The notes: a model not told the origin generated them from the sequence alone. Counted from the stretch's first letter, positions 1 to 9,299 are shown. The stretch is 64,000 nucleotides of DNA from Streptococcus pluranimalium (GCF_002953735.1 NZ_CP025536.1:378001-442000); one strand, 5' to 3'. Numbers and translations are program-made.

Positions 1-89
1 GCAGGGAATGTTAAGTTTCCTGCCCCAAAAAAGAGCGCAAAAAGCATAAATCCAACAATAAGTGTTGGATTTTTAAATTTTTTTAACAT
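1..89 (-). CDS. brnQ: Branched-chain amino acid carrier BrnQ (5' end only, runs off window)
   Basis: Only the first 29 codons are present; the gene continues past the left edge. Read leftward from an ATG at 89 the product starts MLKKFKNPTLIVGFMLFALF and continues FGAGNLTFPA, the characteristic first membrane segment of the LIVCS-family sodium-coupled branched-chain amino acid symporters (BrnQ). The start is supported by this N-terminus and by a good promoter upstream, although the purine-rich AGAAAG that could be its ribosome binding site lies rather far (about 12 bases) from the ATG. The family imports leucine, isoleucine and valine across the cell membrane. The gene stands alone, reading away from the ktrA operon terminator. 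Confidence 0.8.
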   Translation of the reverse strand, partial: MLKKFKNPTLIVGFMLFALFFGAGNLTFP

Positions 90-145
90 GTAAAGGTGAT
101 ACTTTCTAAAAATGAGTAATATGTTGTGAAAAAACAACGTTTATT

Positions 146-174
146 ATTTTAGAATTATTCAGACAGTTTGTCAA
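146..174 (-). promoter_or_regulatory. Promoter of brnQ
   Basis: On the minus strand TTGACA (174-169) and TAAAAT (151-146) are separated by exactly 17 bases, close to a consensus vegetative promoter. It points at the brnQ start at 89, leaving a leader of about 50 bases. Confidence 0.75.
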
Positions 175-344
175 CTTTTCTTACTAAGGATGTCAGAAAA
201 TGAGAATTATCAAATATTGGTGTAAAATGAAAAAATAGCGCAATCAAATCAGTTATTGATAGAGAAAAGCAGTCTAGCGCTTCAGTAAGAGCCGATTGAA
301 GTCTACTGTAGCAGCGTAACAGTTGGAAAGCGGTGGCGTTAGGA

Positions 345-375
345 GACAAAAAGAAAGAAACTGGGAATTCTCCCA
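345..375 (-). terminator. Terminator of the rsmG-ktrB-ktrA operon
   Basis: A short hairpin, TGGGA/TCCCA with a four-base loop (362-375), lies just beyond the ktrA stop on the minus strand and is followed by a T-rich run (TTTCTTTCTTTTT). The stem is only 5 bp so the call is moderate. Bases 175-344 hold no gene I can support. Confidence 0.5.
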
Positions 376-396
376 ATCTCTTATGATACTTAAAAA

Positions 397-1068
397 TTAT
401 GTTAAGTAACCTAAATAGTCGAACTTTTCAAAAGTGCGGGAATTGGTGACAGCACTGATTTGAATATCGCCTGGTAAGGGATCTTGAGGATTAAAGTCTG
501 TTGTCAGACTTTCCATATTTCCTCTACGGATACCAACAACGTTTAATTCGTATTTATTGCGGACATCAAGCTCGATAAGATTTTTACCGACCCATTTTTG
601 AGGGATTTTAAATTCAATAATAGAAATATCGTCCTCAACATGTATGATATTGGAAATGTGACGTCTTAAAATATGAGAAGCCAATGATTTTCCTGAGGCT
701 CTTTCGGGCATGATGATACGACTGGCTCCAATATTGTAAAGAACATCTTCAAAAATACCACTTTTAGCCTTGGCGATAATATTTTGAACACCCAGTTTTT
801 TACAATGCATAACAGCAAGAACAGAAGCTTCCAAGCTATTACCTGTTGCAATAACAACGGTATCGCAATGTTCAATCCCAACACTTTCGAGAAATTCGTA
901 GTTGGTAATATCACCAACAGCAGCACGAGTGACGGTATTAGCAACAGCTTGAACATGGTCTTCACGATAGTCAAGAGCGATGACCTCTTGGTCAAAGGTA
1001 CATAGTTCTTCAGCAACTGTTTTTCCAAAAATCCCGAGTCCTAGAACACCAATGATTTTTTTAGACAT
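397..1068 (-). CDS. ktrA: Potassium uptake regulatory subunit KtrA (TrkA/RCK family)
   Basis: This 223-residue cytosolic protein is the gating ring subunit of a Ktr-type potassium uptake system. The N-terminus carries a Rossmann fold with the nucleotide motif GLGIFG at residues 10-15 and the acidic residue D33 at the end of the second strand, as expected of an RCK_N domain that binds NAD(H)/ATP. The C-terminal 85 residues match the RCK_C (TrkA_C) region, which in relatives binds c-di-AMP. It lies 18 bases downstream of the channel subunit ktrB on the same strand, so both are probably made from one mRNA that starts at rsmG. Nothing is truncated. Whether it is called KtrA or TrkA is a naming choice; the short single-RCK form fits KtrA. 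Confidence 0.92.
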   Translation of the reverse strand: MSKKIIGVLGLGIFGKTVAEELCTFDQEVIALDYREDHVQAVANTVTRAAVGDITNYEFLESVGIEHCDTVVIATGNSLEASVLAVMHCKKLGVQNIIAKAKSGIFEDVLYNIGASRIIMPERASGKSLASHILRRHISNIIHVEDDISIIEFKIPQKWVGKNLIELDVRNKYELNVVGIRRGNMESLTTDFNPQDPLPGDIQISAVTNSRTFEKFDYLGYLT

Positions 1069-1086
1069 AATCTTTTCCTTTCTTTA

Positions 1087-2460
1087 TTACCCAACGGAAA
1101 TGTTTGCTTTTGCGTAACGAATGGTTTTTTCTTTCTTTTGTAATAGGCTTAGAAGAACCGTGATTGGTCCGACACGTCCTATAAACATAAGGATCATAAT
1201 AATAACCCGTCCAGCTGATGATAAATCGGGTGTTAGATTCATAGAAACACCGACAGTTGCGATGGCTGATGACACTTCAAATAAGAGCCTAAAGGGATTT
1301 ACAGTTTTCTCAACTATCAGCAAGAGAAGAAAGCCAGTTATCATCAGGCTGAAGAAAAAGATAATAATGGTCAAGGTTTGTTTGATAATCCGATTATCAA
1401 TGGTTCGATGGAGGAAGGTGACCTCTGTTTGACCCGAAAGCTCCGCTTTAAATAATAAAGCAATAATGGCAATCACTGTGATTTTAATACCACCAGCTGT
1501 ACCTCCAGGCGCACCTCCCATAATCATTTGAATCATGTAGAGGAAATTAGTAGCAGGATTAGCGCTTTCGTAGTTAATCGTTGCAAAGCCAGCTGTTCTC
1601 ATTGTCACTGTCTGAAAGAGCGATGTCATAAACTGCTGAGCTGGTGATAAGTTGGCAATGGTTTTAGGGTTGTTGAGTTCCAGCAACCAACTTAGCACTG
1701 TTCCGATTATTAAAATAATAGCTGTTGTTTTGAGAACCAAGCGAGACTGAGTGGAGAGAGGTCGAAAGAGTGCGGAAATCCGTTTAGGACGTTCAGACAA
1801 ATAGTTTTTAAAACACTTAATGATATCCTGCCAAACACCAAATCCTAGACCACCTGCAATAATTAAGCTAATAATAGTAAAATTGACAATGGGATCTGTG
1901 GCATAGTTTTGCAAGCTAGATGAACCAAAGTTGTCAAAACCAGCATTACAGAAAGCAGAGATAGCTAGAAAGATAGCATTAAAAATGCCGTGTCCTAAAC
2001 CAAAACGTGGTATGAAATCAATCATTAAGATTAAGGCTGCGAGCGTCTCAACAACAAAAGTGAATCGATAAACTAGATAGAGAAACTTTTTCAAGTCTTG
2101 ACCACTATCTCTACTCAAAGCAGACTGCAATAAAGATTGATCAGAAAGATTTATTTTACGATGAAGAGCATAGCTACTGATAGCGATTAGGGTAACTAAC
2201 CCCAATCCTCCAATCTGCATGAGAAGCATGACAATCACTTGCCCAATACCATTATAGACATCGCCTACAGCAAAAACAGATAAGCCAGTCACACAAACCA
2301 TAGAAACAACATTGAAGAGGTGGTCAAAATAACTGGTCTGAGGGGCATTGCTATAGTGGGTGAAGGGCTGTGACAGGATAAGACTACCGACCAAAATAAC
2401 GATAATAAAGCTAAAACTAAGTCGCTGAGTCACAGACCATTTGGAGATAAAAGATGACAT
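1087..2460 (-). CDS. ktrB: Potassium channel subunit KtrB (TrkH family)
   Basis: A 457-residue multi-pass membrane protein of the TrkH/KtrB superfamily, the ion-conducting partner of the adjacent ktrA product. The four pore-loop repeats are visible; the first contains VTGLSVFAVGD with the selectivity-filter glycine, and another contains TAGFATINYES. The length is normal for KtrB. It starts at ATG 2460, 24 bases after the rsmG stop, and is translated from the same leftward transcript. Its role is sodium-dependent K+ uptake at the cytoplasmic membrane. Confidence 0.92.
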   Translation of the reverse strand: MSSFISKWSVTQRLSFSFIIVILVGSLILSQPFTHYSNAPQTSYFDHLFNVVSMVCVTGLSVFAVGDVYNGIGQVIVMLLMQIGGLGLVTLIAISSYALHRKINLSDQSLLQSALSRDSGQDLKKFLYLVYRFTFVVETLAALILMIDFIPRFGLGHGIFNAIFLAISAFCNAGFDNFGSSSLQNYATDPIVNFTIISLIIAGGLGFGVWQDIIKCFKNYLSERPKRISALFRPLSTQSRLVLKTTAIILIIGTVLSWLLELNNPKTIANLSPAQQFMTSLFQTVTMRTAGFATINYESANPATNFLYMIQMIMGGAPGGTAGGIKITVIAIIALLFKAELSGQTEVTFLHRTIDNRIIKQTLTIIIFFFSLMITGFLLLLIVEKTVNPFRLLFEVSSAIATVGVSMNLTPDLSSAGRVIIMILMFIGRVGPITVLLSLLQKKEKTIRYAKANISVG

Positions 2461-2484
2461 GAGAGTCCTTTCTGATAATCAGTC

Positions 2485-3198
2485 CTAAAGAGGTTTTTTG
2501 TTTGGAATCCCAGCTTTTCGTGGATACTTTTTGGGAGTTTCTTTTTTCTTTTCGACAATGGTAATGTTGCGAGGATCTCCGTTTGGTAATTCATAATCCT
2601 TGCTTTCAATAACTTGTGCAAAAAGGGTGGTTAAGGCATGCTTAGCTTGATCTAATTCTTGGTCTGCAGCGCTAGCTTTCAAGGCGATTAACCGACCGTT
2701 TAATGTTAAAAAAGGAATGGTTAATTCTGCTAAAACCTGCATTCTTGCCACAGCTCTAGCGGTTACAATATCAAATTGTTGGCGAAATGCCTTATCCTGA
2801 CCAAAATCTTCAGCACGGCCGTGGAAGAAATGGACATTTGTGAGTTCTAATGCTTCAGCTAAAAGATTCAAAAACTGGATGCGTTTGTTTAACGAATCAA
2901 TGATGGTAATCTCTAAATTAGGGAAAATAATTTTCATCGGAAGGCTAGGGAAACCTGCTCCCGCTCCAATATCAAGAATCCGAATAGGTTCATTTGTTAT
3001 CTTGCCTTGTAAGATCGGTGCAATGGAATCATAAAAATGTTTGAGATAGACCTCATGTTTTTCAGTAATAGCAGTGAGGTTAATCTTTTGATTCCATTCG
3101 ACTAAAAGATCAAAATAGCGCTCAAACTGTTTTTTTTGTTTATCTGTTAGAGCGATGCCGTAAGCTTCTAATTGCTCATAAAAAGTCTGCGGTGTCAT
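2485..3198 (-). CDS. rsmG: 16S rRNA (guanine-N7) methyltransferase RsmG (GidB)
   Basis: A 237-residue class I SAM-dependent methyltransferase. The glycine-rich SAM loop DIGAGAGFP is at residues 76-84, followed by the acidic TIIDSLNKR segment that contacts the ribose. RsmG methylates G527 (E. coli numbering) of 16S rRNA, next to the decoding centre; its loss gives low-level streptomycin resistance in other species. It is the first gene of the leftward rsmG-ktrB-ktrA operon and is divergent from htpX. In many streptococci lemA lies between rsmG and htpX; here the two start codons are only 115 bases apart and no lemA is present. Confidence 0.93.
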   Translation of the reverse strand: MTPQTFYEQLEAYGIALTDKQKKQFERYFDLLVEWNQKINLTAITEKHEVYLKHFYDSIAPILQGKITNEPIRILDIGAGAGFPSLPMKIIFPNLEITIIDSLNKRIQFLNLLAEALELTNVHFFHGRAEDFGQDKAFRQQFDIVTARAVARMQVLAELTIPFLTLNGRLIALKASAADQELDQAKHALTTLFAQVIESKDYELPNGDPRNITIVEKKKETPKKYPRKAGIPNKKPL

Positions 3199-3228
3199 AT
3201 AAACTCCTTGTATCTTAAAACTTCTCTT

Positions 3229-3234
3229 ATTTTA
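3229..3234 (-). promoter_or_regulatory. Extended -10 promoter of rsmG
   Basis: TGATAAAAT on the minus strand (extended -10, TAAAAT at 3234-3229) lies 31 bases ahead of the rsmG ATG. The start codon itself is preceded by AAGGAG. No good -35 was seen. Confidence 0.5.
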
Positions 3235-3256
3235 TCACAATCACTTGTTATTTTCT

Positions 3257-3284
3257 TTGGAAATCATCTTAAACCTGTTATAAT
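3257..3284 (+). promoter_or_regulatory. Promoter of htpX
   Basis: TTGGAA (3257-3262), 16 bases, then TGTTATAAT with the -10 TATAAT at 3279-3284. It leaves a leader of about 22 bases to ATG 3313, containing AGAGGAAGG (3301-3309) as ribosome binding site. Confidence 0.7.
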
Positions 3285-3312
3285 GAAGAGAAAAGTTCTT
3301 AGAGGAAGGCTT

Positions 3313-4218
3313 ATGATAAAACATCAGATTGCAAGTAATAAAAGAAGGACTATTTTTCTTCTTGTTTTCTTTTTTATCCTATTAGCTGTTATTGGAGCTG
3401 CTATTGGTTACCTTATGCTAGATAATATGAGGCTAGGTCTTTCGATAGCCTTAATTATTGGGATAATTTATGCGGTTAGCATGATTTTTCAATCAACGCA
3501 AGTGGTCATGTCTATGAATGGGGCTAGGGAGATTGGTCCCGAACAAGCTCCAGAATACTATGACATTGTTGAGAAGATAGCCTTGGTAGCTCAAATTCCA
3601 ATGCCAAAAGTTTACATTATCGAAGATAATGCTTTGAACGCCTTTGCAACAGGCTCAAGTCCAGAAAATGCTGCTGTTGCGGCTACCAGTGGTTTATTAA
3701 AGGTCATGAATCGTACAGAACTAGAGGCTGTTATAGGGCATGAAGTTAGTCATATCAGGAATTATGATATCCGCATCTCGACGATCGCTGTGGCTCTTGC
3801 GTCTATCATAACATTGATTTCTAGTCTAGGAGGTCGAATGATGTGGTTTGGCGGTGGACGAAGACGTAACGATCGTGAAGAAGGTTCGAATATTGTCATT
3901 GTTTTGCTATCCTTAGTTACGATTATTCTGGCGCCATTGGTCGCTAGTCTGGTTCAATTGGCTATTTCTAGACAAAGAGAATTCTTAGCAGATGCGAGTT
4001 CTGTTGATTTAACTAAGAATCCACAAGCTATGATTAATGCTTTAAAGAAGCTACAGGCTTCACAACCAATGACTCACCCTGTTGATGATGCTAGTGCCGC
4101 CTTGTATATTAGTGATCCTAGAAATAGGGCTTCTGTTAGAGCCTTATTTCAGACGCATCCGCCACTTGAAGCTCGTATCAAGAGGCTTGAAGAATTGCCA
4201 GCCAGTCACCTGTTGTAA
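3313..4218 (+). CDS. htpX: Membrane zinc metalloprotease HtpX
   Basis: A 301-residue M48B-family protease that cleaves damaged or misfolded membrane proteins. Two N-terminal hydrophobic segments (about residues 14-36 and 42-60) are followed by the zinc motif HEVSH (143-147), a second hydrophobic hairpin (about 195-220) and the third ligand glutamate in QREFLAD (E223). The start was set at 3313 because AGAGGAAGG precedes it at proper spacing and the product then begins as HtpX normally does; a longer open frame from 3172 overlaps rsmG and the promoter and is rejected. The usual neighbour lemA is missing. Confidence 0.92.
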   Translation: MIKHQIASNKRRTIFLLVFFFILLAVIGAAIGYLMLDNMRLGLSIALIIGIIYAVSMIFQSTQVVMSMNGAREIGPEQAPEYYDIVEKIALVAQIPMPKVYIIEDNALNAFATGSSPENAAVAATSGLLKVMNRTELEAVIGHEVSHIRNYDIRISTIAVALASIITLISSLGGRMMWFGGGRRRNDREEGSNIVIVLLSLVTIILAPLVASLVQLAISRQREFLADASSVDLTKNPQAMINALKKLQASQPMTHPVDDASAALYISDPRNRASVRALFQTHPPLEARIKRLEELPASHLL

Positions 4219-4252
4219 TAGTGACCACTATCATTAAGAAAAGGAAAATAGA

Positions 4253-4786
4253 ATGAAATTAATTGATATTAGAAAAAGCCTTGATGGTTTACAGTTTGAC
4301 AAAGTATTAGATGTGAAAGACCAGCTGTTAGCTAGAGATGAAACGATTATTGACTTGCAAAATGTCATGGCAAAAGGCTTAGTCACATTTGATGATAGTT
4401 TTTATTTGTTGAATTACCAGTTATCATATGAACTCACTCTACCTTCAAGCCGTTCAATGGAACCGGTAGTTTTATCTGAAAAGCAGGAGGTATCAGAAAT
4501 CTTTATAGCAGTCTCAGACGCACCTAGTAAGGCAGACTTGGTTGAAGAAAATCTTGTATTACTACTTGAAGAAGATTATATTGATCTTTCAGAGAGTGTT
4601 GTGGATAACATTCTATTAAACATCCCATTGAAGGTTCTTACTGATGAAGAACAAAAAGCAGAAGTGATGCCAGAAGGAAGTAACTGGACAGTTTTAACCG
4701 AAGAGCAATACCAAGCTATGAAAGAAGAAGAAAAACAGGATAATAGTCCTTTCGCCTCTCTATCTGGTTTGTTTGATGAGGATTAA
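4253..4786 (+). CDS. Conserved streptococcal protein of unknown function between htpX and covR
   Basis: A 177-residue acidic protein with no membrane segment or motif that I recognise. The first 65 residues look ordered; the rest is rich in Glu, Asp and Ser, and the C-terminus ends in a Pro/Leu/Asp-rich tail. AAAGGAAAATAG precedes ATG 4253. It is 34 bases downstream of htpX and probably shares its transcript. A gene of similar size occupies the htpX-covR interval in pyogenic streptococci as far as I recall, but I cannot assign a role. Confidence 0.75.
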   Translation: MKLIDIRKSLDGLQFDKVLDVKDQLLARDETIIDLQNVMAKGLVTFDDSFYLLNYQLSYELTLPSSRSMEPVVLSEKQEVSEIFIAVSDAPSKADLVEENLVLLLEEDYIDLSESVVDNILLNIPLKVLTDEEQKAEVMPEGSNWTVLTEEQYQAMKEEEKQDNSPFASLSGLFDED

Positions 4787-4821
4787 TTGAAATTGAAACC
4801 ATTTTGACACATAACTTTAAT

Positions 4822-4850
4822 TTGTAAAGTTTGTTGAAACATGATATTAT
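4822..4850 (+). promoter_or_regulatory. Probable covRS promoter with a CovR-like box
   Basis: TTGTAA (4822-4827), 17 bases, TATTAT (4845-4850) form a plausible promoter about 170 bases ahead of covR. TTTAAT (4816-4821), the reverse complement of the known CovR motif ATTARA, touches the -35, and a second ATTAAA (4004 bases further on would be too far; the one meant is at 5004-5009) overlaps the ribosome binding region. This would fit autoregulation, but the motif is short and common in AT-rich DNA. Confidence 0.45.
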
Positions 4851-5018
4851 AAAATATCAGGAGATTATTGAAACGACGCTTGCTCAAAGTAGAACAACTA
4901 AAAAGAATGATGACTAATGTAAACCTTATGATTGGAGTCCCTTTCTTTATTTAGTTTATTTGAGCAGGAAAACTCTCATTATATAAAAAATAATAAAAAT
5001 AATATTAAAGGTGGAAAA

Positions 5019-5708
5019 ATGACAAAAAGTATTCTGATCATAGAGGATGAGAAAAATCTTTCGCGCTTCGTTTCTTTAGAATTACAGCATGAAGGGTATT
5101 CGGTAACCATTGAAAGTAATGGTCGCGCTGGTTTAGAAACAGCATTAGATAAAGATTTTGATTTGATTTTATTAGACTTGATGTTGCCAGAGATGGATGG
5201 CTTTGAAGTGACACGTCGCTTACAACAAGAAAAGTCAACTTATATCATTATGATGACTGCTAGAGACTCTGTTATGGATATTGTTTCAGGATTGGATCGT
5301 GGCGCAGATGATTATATTATCAAGCCATTTGCGATTGAGGAACTCTTAGCGCGTGTTCGTGCTGCTTTTCGTCGTCAAGAAATTGAAGAAAGTAAACGAA
5401 ATGCTTCAGGTGGAGCTAGCTATCGTGACCTCAAATTGGATCCACAGAATCGCTCGGTTGTTCGCGGGGATGAAACAGTTCCTTTAACAAAACGTGAGTT
5501 TGATTTGTTATCTGCTTTGATGTCTAACATGAACCGTGTCATGACACGTGAAGAATTATTAAATCTTGTCTGGAAGTATGATGAAGCTGTAGAAACAAAT
5601 GTTGTTGATGTCTACATTCGTTATCTTCGTGGCAAAATTGATGTCTCTGGTAAAGAATCATACATTCAAACTGTCCGTGGTATGGGTTATGTCATTCGTG
5701 AAAAATAA
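5019..5708 (+). CDS. covR: Response regulator CovR (CsrR)
   Basis: A 229-residue OmpR/PhoB-type regulator. The receiver domain shows the acidic pocket ED (residues 9-10), the phospho-acceptor D53 in LLDLMLPEMD, T65 (the position modified by the Stk kinase in group A Streptococcus) and the conserved K in IIKPF; the winged-helix DNA-binding domain follows from about residue 130 (LTKREFDLL, then the recognition segment NVVDVYIRYLRGKI). In relatives CovR mainly represses capsule, toxin and stress genes. AAAGGTGG lies 5 bases before ATG 5019; the frame is open back to 4932, but that extension has no start signal and does not match the family. covS follows after 25 bases. Confidence 0.96.
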   Translation: MTKSILIIEDEKNLSRFVSLELQHEGYSVTIESNGRAGLETALDKDFDLILLDLMLPEMDGFEVTRRLQQEKSTYIIMMTARDSVMDIVSGLDRGADDYIIKPFAIEELLARVRAAFRRQEIEESKRNASGGASYRDLKLDPQNRSVVRGDETVPLTKREFDLLSALMSNMNRVMTREELLNLVWKYDEAVETNVVDVYIRYLRGKIDVSGKESYIQTVRGMGYVIREK

Positions 5709-5733
5709 TCATGCTTTTCAAGAATTATATCGA

Positions 5734-7209
5734 ATGTCGCTAAGAAGAAAAATGGTCCTAGTCACAATGGGGCTGTTTTTTCTCATTTTAACAACATTTA
5801 CGATAATGGTTCTGCTTTTTTCTAATGACTTATTAATTAAGCAAGAAGAAAAAACCATAAGATCAACCGCCGATTTGCTTCAAAGACACATTTCTGATAT
5901 TGATAATCCCTTAACAAAAGAAAATTTAGTGGGATATCTACAGACAGCGCAAACAATTGATGTGGCGAGCTCAGAAACGATATTAACTGAAGGTATGGCT
6001 ATAGCTGGAAATAACTCGGTTTCTCATCTCTTATATTCTAACCAAGTCGCTTATTTGTATAATGATGAGAAAAAGCTACTTTTTACCACTGGTTTAGAAG
6101 TAGATGATATTAAGTTAGGCCCTCTCAATGTTCTGCGGTCTGAAAAAATCGAAGATGATAGAGGGTTTACATTAAGTGTTCCTGTTTTTAATCAAACAGG
6201 GAAGAAAGTGATTGGATACGCTAAATTATTTCATAATCTAGAGTTCTACTATGCTTTAAAAAATCGTTTGATTATTTTATTGCTTTTCCTAGAAGTCGGC
6301 ACAATTATTATTGTTTTAGTAATCATGCGATATAGCATAGAGACCTTTTTAAGACCTATTTATAGTCTTCGTAGGGTTATGCGTCGCATTGAAGCTGACC
6401 CTACTGATTTGGACGTTAGGGCGGATATTAATAGTGGCGATGAGATTGAAGAGCTTTCGCATATCTTTAATGACATGATGTCTAGGATTGCAGAACAAAA
6501 TAAGTTACAGCAACAATTTATCAGCGATGTTAGCCATGAATTGAGGACACCTGTTGCCGTTATTAAGGGGCATTTGGACATGCTTAGTCGCTGGGGGAAA
6601 AATGATCCTGACATTTTAGAGGAAAGTTTAGAGGCTAGTCGCCATGAAGCCCATCGTATGAATTTGATGATCAGTGACATGCTTGATTTGATTCGTCTTC
6701 AAGGTAATTTAACAGGTAAAAATAAAGAAGTGACCAGTTTGGAGGAACCTATGCAAGCTGCACTTTATAATTTTGAAATTTTACGACCTGATTTTCAATT
6801 TAGCTTACATATCAAATCAGCTCATATTCGCGCTAAAATTGCTAAAAATCATTTTGAACAGTTACTAACGATTTTGATTGATAATGCCATCAAGTACTCA
6901 CCCAATAAGGGACAGATCGATTTGTTTTTAGACCAAGAGGATGGTTATGCTCTAGTGACCGTTGAGGATGAAGGAGAGGGTATCGCTAAAGAAGACTTGC
7001 AAAATATTTTTGAGCGCTTCTATAGAACAGATAAGTCACGTAACCGAGAAGGCACCCGAGCAGGATTAGGTATTGGTCTGTCTATCCTTAAGGAAATTTG
7101 TGATGCTTATGACTGTCGACTCAGTGTCGATAGTGAGGTTAATGTTGGAACAAGCTTTGTTGTGGCTATCCCCTTAGCAACTGATACCGAAACATCTTCA
7201 TATGATTAG
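5734..7209 (+). CDS. covS: Sensor histidine kinase CovS (CsrS)
   Basis: A 491-residue membrane sensor kinase paired with CovR. With the start chosen it has TM1 at about residues 8-30, an extracellular sensing domain of about 145 residues, TM2 at 178-198, a HAMP region, the H-box SHELRTP with the phospho-accepting H268, the N-box LIDNAIKYSP, and G-boxes DEGEGIA and GLGIGLSI. In group A Streptococcus the sensor responds to Mg2+ and LL-37. The start is uncertain: ATG 5734 gives a typical short basic N-terminus before TM1, while GTG 5698 or ATG 5689, both overlapping covR, would add 12 or 15 residues. None has a strong ribosome binding site, which suggests translation coupled to covR. Confidence 0.92.
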   Translation: MSLRRKMVLVTMGLFFLILTTFTIMVLLFSNDLLIKQEEKTIRSTADLLQRHISDIDNPLTKENLVGYLQTAQTIDVASSETILTEGMAIAGNNSVSHLLYSNQVAYLYNDEKKLLFTTGLEVDDIKLGPLNVLRSEKIEDDRGFTLSVPVFNQTGKKVIGYAKLFHNLEFYYALKNRLIILLLFLEVGTIIIVLVIMRYSIETFLRPIYSLRRVMRRIEADPTDLDVRADINSGDEIEELSHIFNDMMSRIAEQNKLQQQFISDVSHELRTPVAVIKGHLDMLSRWGKNDPDILEESLEASRHEAHRMNLMISDMLDLIRLQGNLTGKNKEVTSLEEPMQAALYNFEILRPDFQFSLHIKSAHIRAKIAKNHFEQLLTILIDNAIKYSPNKGQIDLFLDQEDGYALVTVEDEGEGIAKEDLQNIFERFYRTDKSRNREGTRAGLGIGLSILKEICDAYDCRLSVDSEVNVGTSFVVAIPLATDTETSSYD

Positions 7210-7465
7210 TATTTGTTATGATCAAGAGGTAGGGAGCTTTCGTTTGATATCAATGTTCACTTTTACAATTCCAATAAGACTAATTGATCTTCTGGTTGTT
7301 CTGGGGGTGCTTTAGATGACAAATGAATGAGGCAAATGGCATTTTAAGTAATCTTTCATTGCTTTAGGAGCTTGTTTGTTTTTATGACGTTAGTAAACCA
7401 GATGATAGAAGGCTAGGAATGGTAGAGACTTAGTCAAAGATTATTGCAAAAAGTTCTGAAAAGAT
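7210..7465. other. Intergenic stretch after covS, no gene seen
   Basis: About 250 bases between the covS stop and the terminator hairpin. All frames are broken by stops and I recognise no RNA motif. It may simply be a long 3' untranslated region of the covRS mRNA. Confidence 0.5.
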
Positions 7466-7500
7466 TCGACTTCATCTGTTTTTAATGAAGTCGATTTTTT
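7466..7500 (+). terminator. Rho-independent terminator of covRS
   Basis: A perfect 10-bp stem TCGACTTCAT/ATGAAGTCGA with a 9-base loop is followed by TTTTTT (7495-7500). It separates covRS from nrdR. Confidence 0.85.
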
Positions 7501-7551
7501 AAAGACCTATCATGAGGGTCTGTCTGATGGTTTTATTTCTATTTCAAGATA

Positions 7552-7560
7552 TGCTATAAT
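7552..7560 (+). promoter_or_regulatory. Extended -10 promoter of nrdR-dnaB-dnaI
   Basis: TGCTATAAT (7552-7560) is an extended -10 element about 90 bases before the nrdR start; the -35 position (TTTATT, 7532-7537) is weak. Confidence 0.6.
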
Positions 7561-7651
7561 TAAGTATTACAAGCTCACTATAATAATTGTTTTTGAAGCT
7601 TTTAAATAAAGCTTTAGTAGTCATTATATAAAGAAAGATGGGGTGTTTTTT

Positions 7652-8125
7652 GTGCGTTGTCCAAAATGTCATACTACAAAATCTAGTGTCGTTGATAGTC
7701 GTCAAGCCGAAGAGGGGACAACTATCAGAAGACGTCGCGAATGTGATCATTGTCAAAATAGATTCACGACTTTTGAGCGTGTAGAAGAGTTGCCACTCTT
7801 GGTGGTCAAAAAAGATGGGACTAGGGAAGCCTTTTCAAGAGATAAAATATTACATGGTATCATCATGAGTGCACAGAAACGCCCAGTTTCTAGTGAGGAC
7901 ATCGAAAATGTCATCAGTCGTATCGAGCAGGCTATCCGTAGTAACTATGAAAATGAAGTGCCAAGTACAGTTATTGGTAACATGGTGATGGACGAGTTAG
8001 CAGAACTAGATGAGATTACTTATGTTCGTTTTGCTTCTGTTTATCGTAGTTTTAAAGATGTTGATGAAATCGAAGAATTGTTGCAACAGATTACCAATCG
8101 TGTTCGTGGAAAAAAGGGTAGTTAA
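7652..8125 (+). CDS. nrdR: Transcriptional repressor NrdR
   Basis: A 157-residue repressor of ribonucleotide reductase genes. The N-terminal zinc ribbon uses C3, C6, C31 and C34 (MRCPKC ... CDHC) and is followed by the ATP-cone domain ([13 protein letters not shown]) that senses ATP/dATP. The start is GTG 7652, since NrdR begins MRCPxC and GATGGGGTG lies 6 bases upstream; an upstream GTG at 7643 would add three residues and sits on the ribosome binding site. The stop shares a base with the dnaB start (TAATG), a sign of coupled translation with the replication initiation genes, a common arrangement in Firmicutes. Confidence 0.95.
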   Translation: MRCPKCHTTKSSVVDSRQAEEGTTIRRRRECDHCQNRFTTFERVEELPLLVVKKDGTREAFSRDKILHGIIMSAQKRPVSSEDIENVISRIEQAIRSNYENEVPSTVIGNMVMDELAELDEITYVRFASVYRSFKDVDEIEELLQQITNRVRGKKGS

Positions 8126-9297
8126 TGAGACCTATTGATGAATTTTCCTTTGTAAAAGGTAATGTGGTCGATGTGGCTCCAGAAGCTCTCATGACTTGTT
8201 ATTATCCCATTATTGGTCAAGACGCCTTCAGTCTATATCATTATTTGGTTGCCTTTAAGGATGATGGTGCCAAAAAACATAAGTTTTCAGAGATTCTCAA
8301 TCACACGTTGATGGGAATGTCATCCTTTGAAACAGCGTTGGCAACCTTGACAGCAATGGACTTGGTTGCTTTCTATCAGCATCGGGACTCCTACCTGATC
8401 AATCTAAAAGCTCCCTTATCAACCGAAGCTTTTTTGAAAGTCTCTTTATATCGACAGTTGTTGATACAAAAAATTGGGGAAGTCGCTGTCGGTGAGATTG
8501 ATCTTGTGTTACCAGAAAATGCTCAGAATTTGTCTAAGAAATTTTCAGATGTCTTTGACGATCAGGGACACGTCGCTCTTTTAAAAGAAAATAACAATGC
8601 GAAAGAAAGTTTTGATTTGGAAGCTTTCAAAAATCTGATGAAGCGTGATGGCTTGTCTTTTGCTCAAGAAAAATCAGACATTATCGGTTTACATCGTATT
8701 GCTGAAAATTATCAAATGACCTGGTATGACACTTATCTGCTAGCTAAGGAAACAGCTATCAATTTGACGATTTCTCTGTCAAGAATGAAAACCAAAAAAG
8801 AGCAGTCTAAGGGACTTCTTGTTAAATCAGGAGAATTAACGGCTCAAGAAGCTATTCTTGTCAAAGAAGCAAAGCTTGATAGGGCAGATGTTTTCTTGGC
8901 GAAAATCAAGAAGACACGAAAAGCGTCAATCACTCATGATGAGAGGCAGTTGCTTCTAGACTTGGCTAAAATGGGTTTTTTGGATGAAGTGATTAATGTT
9001 ATTGTGCTTTATACCATCATGAAAACCAATTCAGCCAATGTGAATAAAAAATACGCTATGAAGATAGCTAATGATTTTGCTTATCAAGAGATTAATAAGG
9101 CTGAAGTAGCAGTTTTAAAGATGCGTGATTTTTCAAATAGAACCTCTAAATCAACTCAAGCATCCTCGAAACAATCAGTAAAACCTAATATTCCTGAGTG
9201 GAGTAATCAAGATTATCAGAATCAGACGTCTGATGAAGATCAAAAACGACTAGAGGAAGCAAGACGTAAGGCTTTGGAACGCCTTAGAAAGGACTGA
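8125..9297 (+). CDS. dnaB: Replication initiation/membrane attachment protein DnaB (Firmicute type)
   Basis: A 390-residue primosome protein of the low-GC Gram-positive DnaB/DnaD superfamily, not the helicase. It loads the replicative helicase with DnaD and DnaI at oriC and at PriA restart sites. The C-terminal part contains the DDBH2-type helical segment (YAMKIANDFAYQEINKAEVA) followed by a linker and a charged tail (RLEEARRKALERLRKD). It begins at the ATG overlapping the nrdR stop and ends 2 bases before dnaI, so the helicase loader genes form one translational unit. Confidence 0.93.
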   Translation: MRPIDEFSFVKGNVVDVAPEALMTCYYPIIGQDAFSLYHYLVAFKDDGAKKHKFSEILNHTLMGMSSFETALATLTAMDLVAFYQHRDSYLINLKAPLSTEAFLKVSLYRQLLIQKIGEVAVGEIDLVLPENAQNLSKKFSDVFDDQGHVALLKENNNAKESFDLEAFKNLMKRDGLSFAQEKSDIIGLHRIAENYQMTWYDTYLLAKETAINLTISLSRMKTKKEQSKGLLVKSGELTAQEAILVKEAKLDRADVFLAKIKKTRKASITHDERQLLLDLAKMGFLDEVINVIVLYTIMKTNSANVNKKYAMKIANDFAYQEINKAEVAVLKMRDFSNRTSKSTQASSKQSVKPNIPEWSNQDYQNQTSDEDQKRLEEARRKALERLRKD

Positions 9298-9299
9298 TC

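Noticed and set aside
155..376. 73-codon leftward frame upstream of brnQ
   Set aside because: It lies over the brnQ promoter and the ktrA terminator, has no ribosome binding site and a product with no recognisable features.
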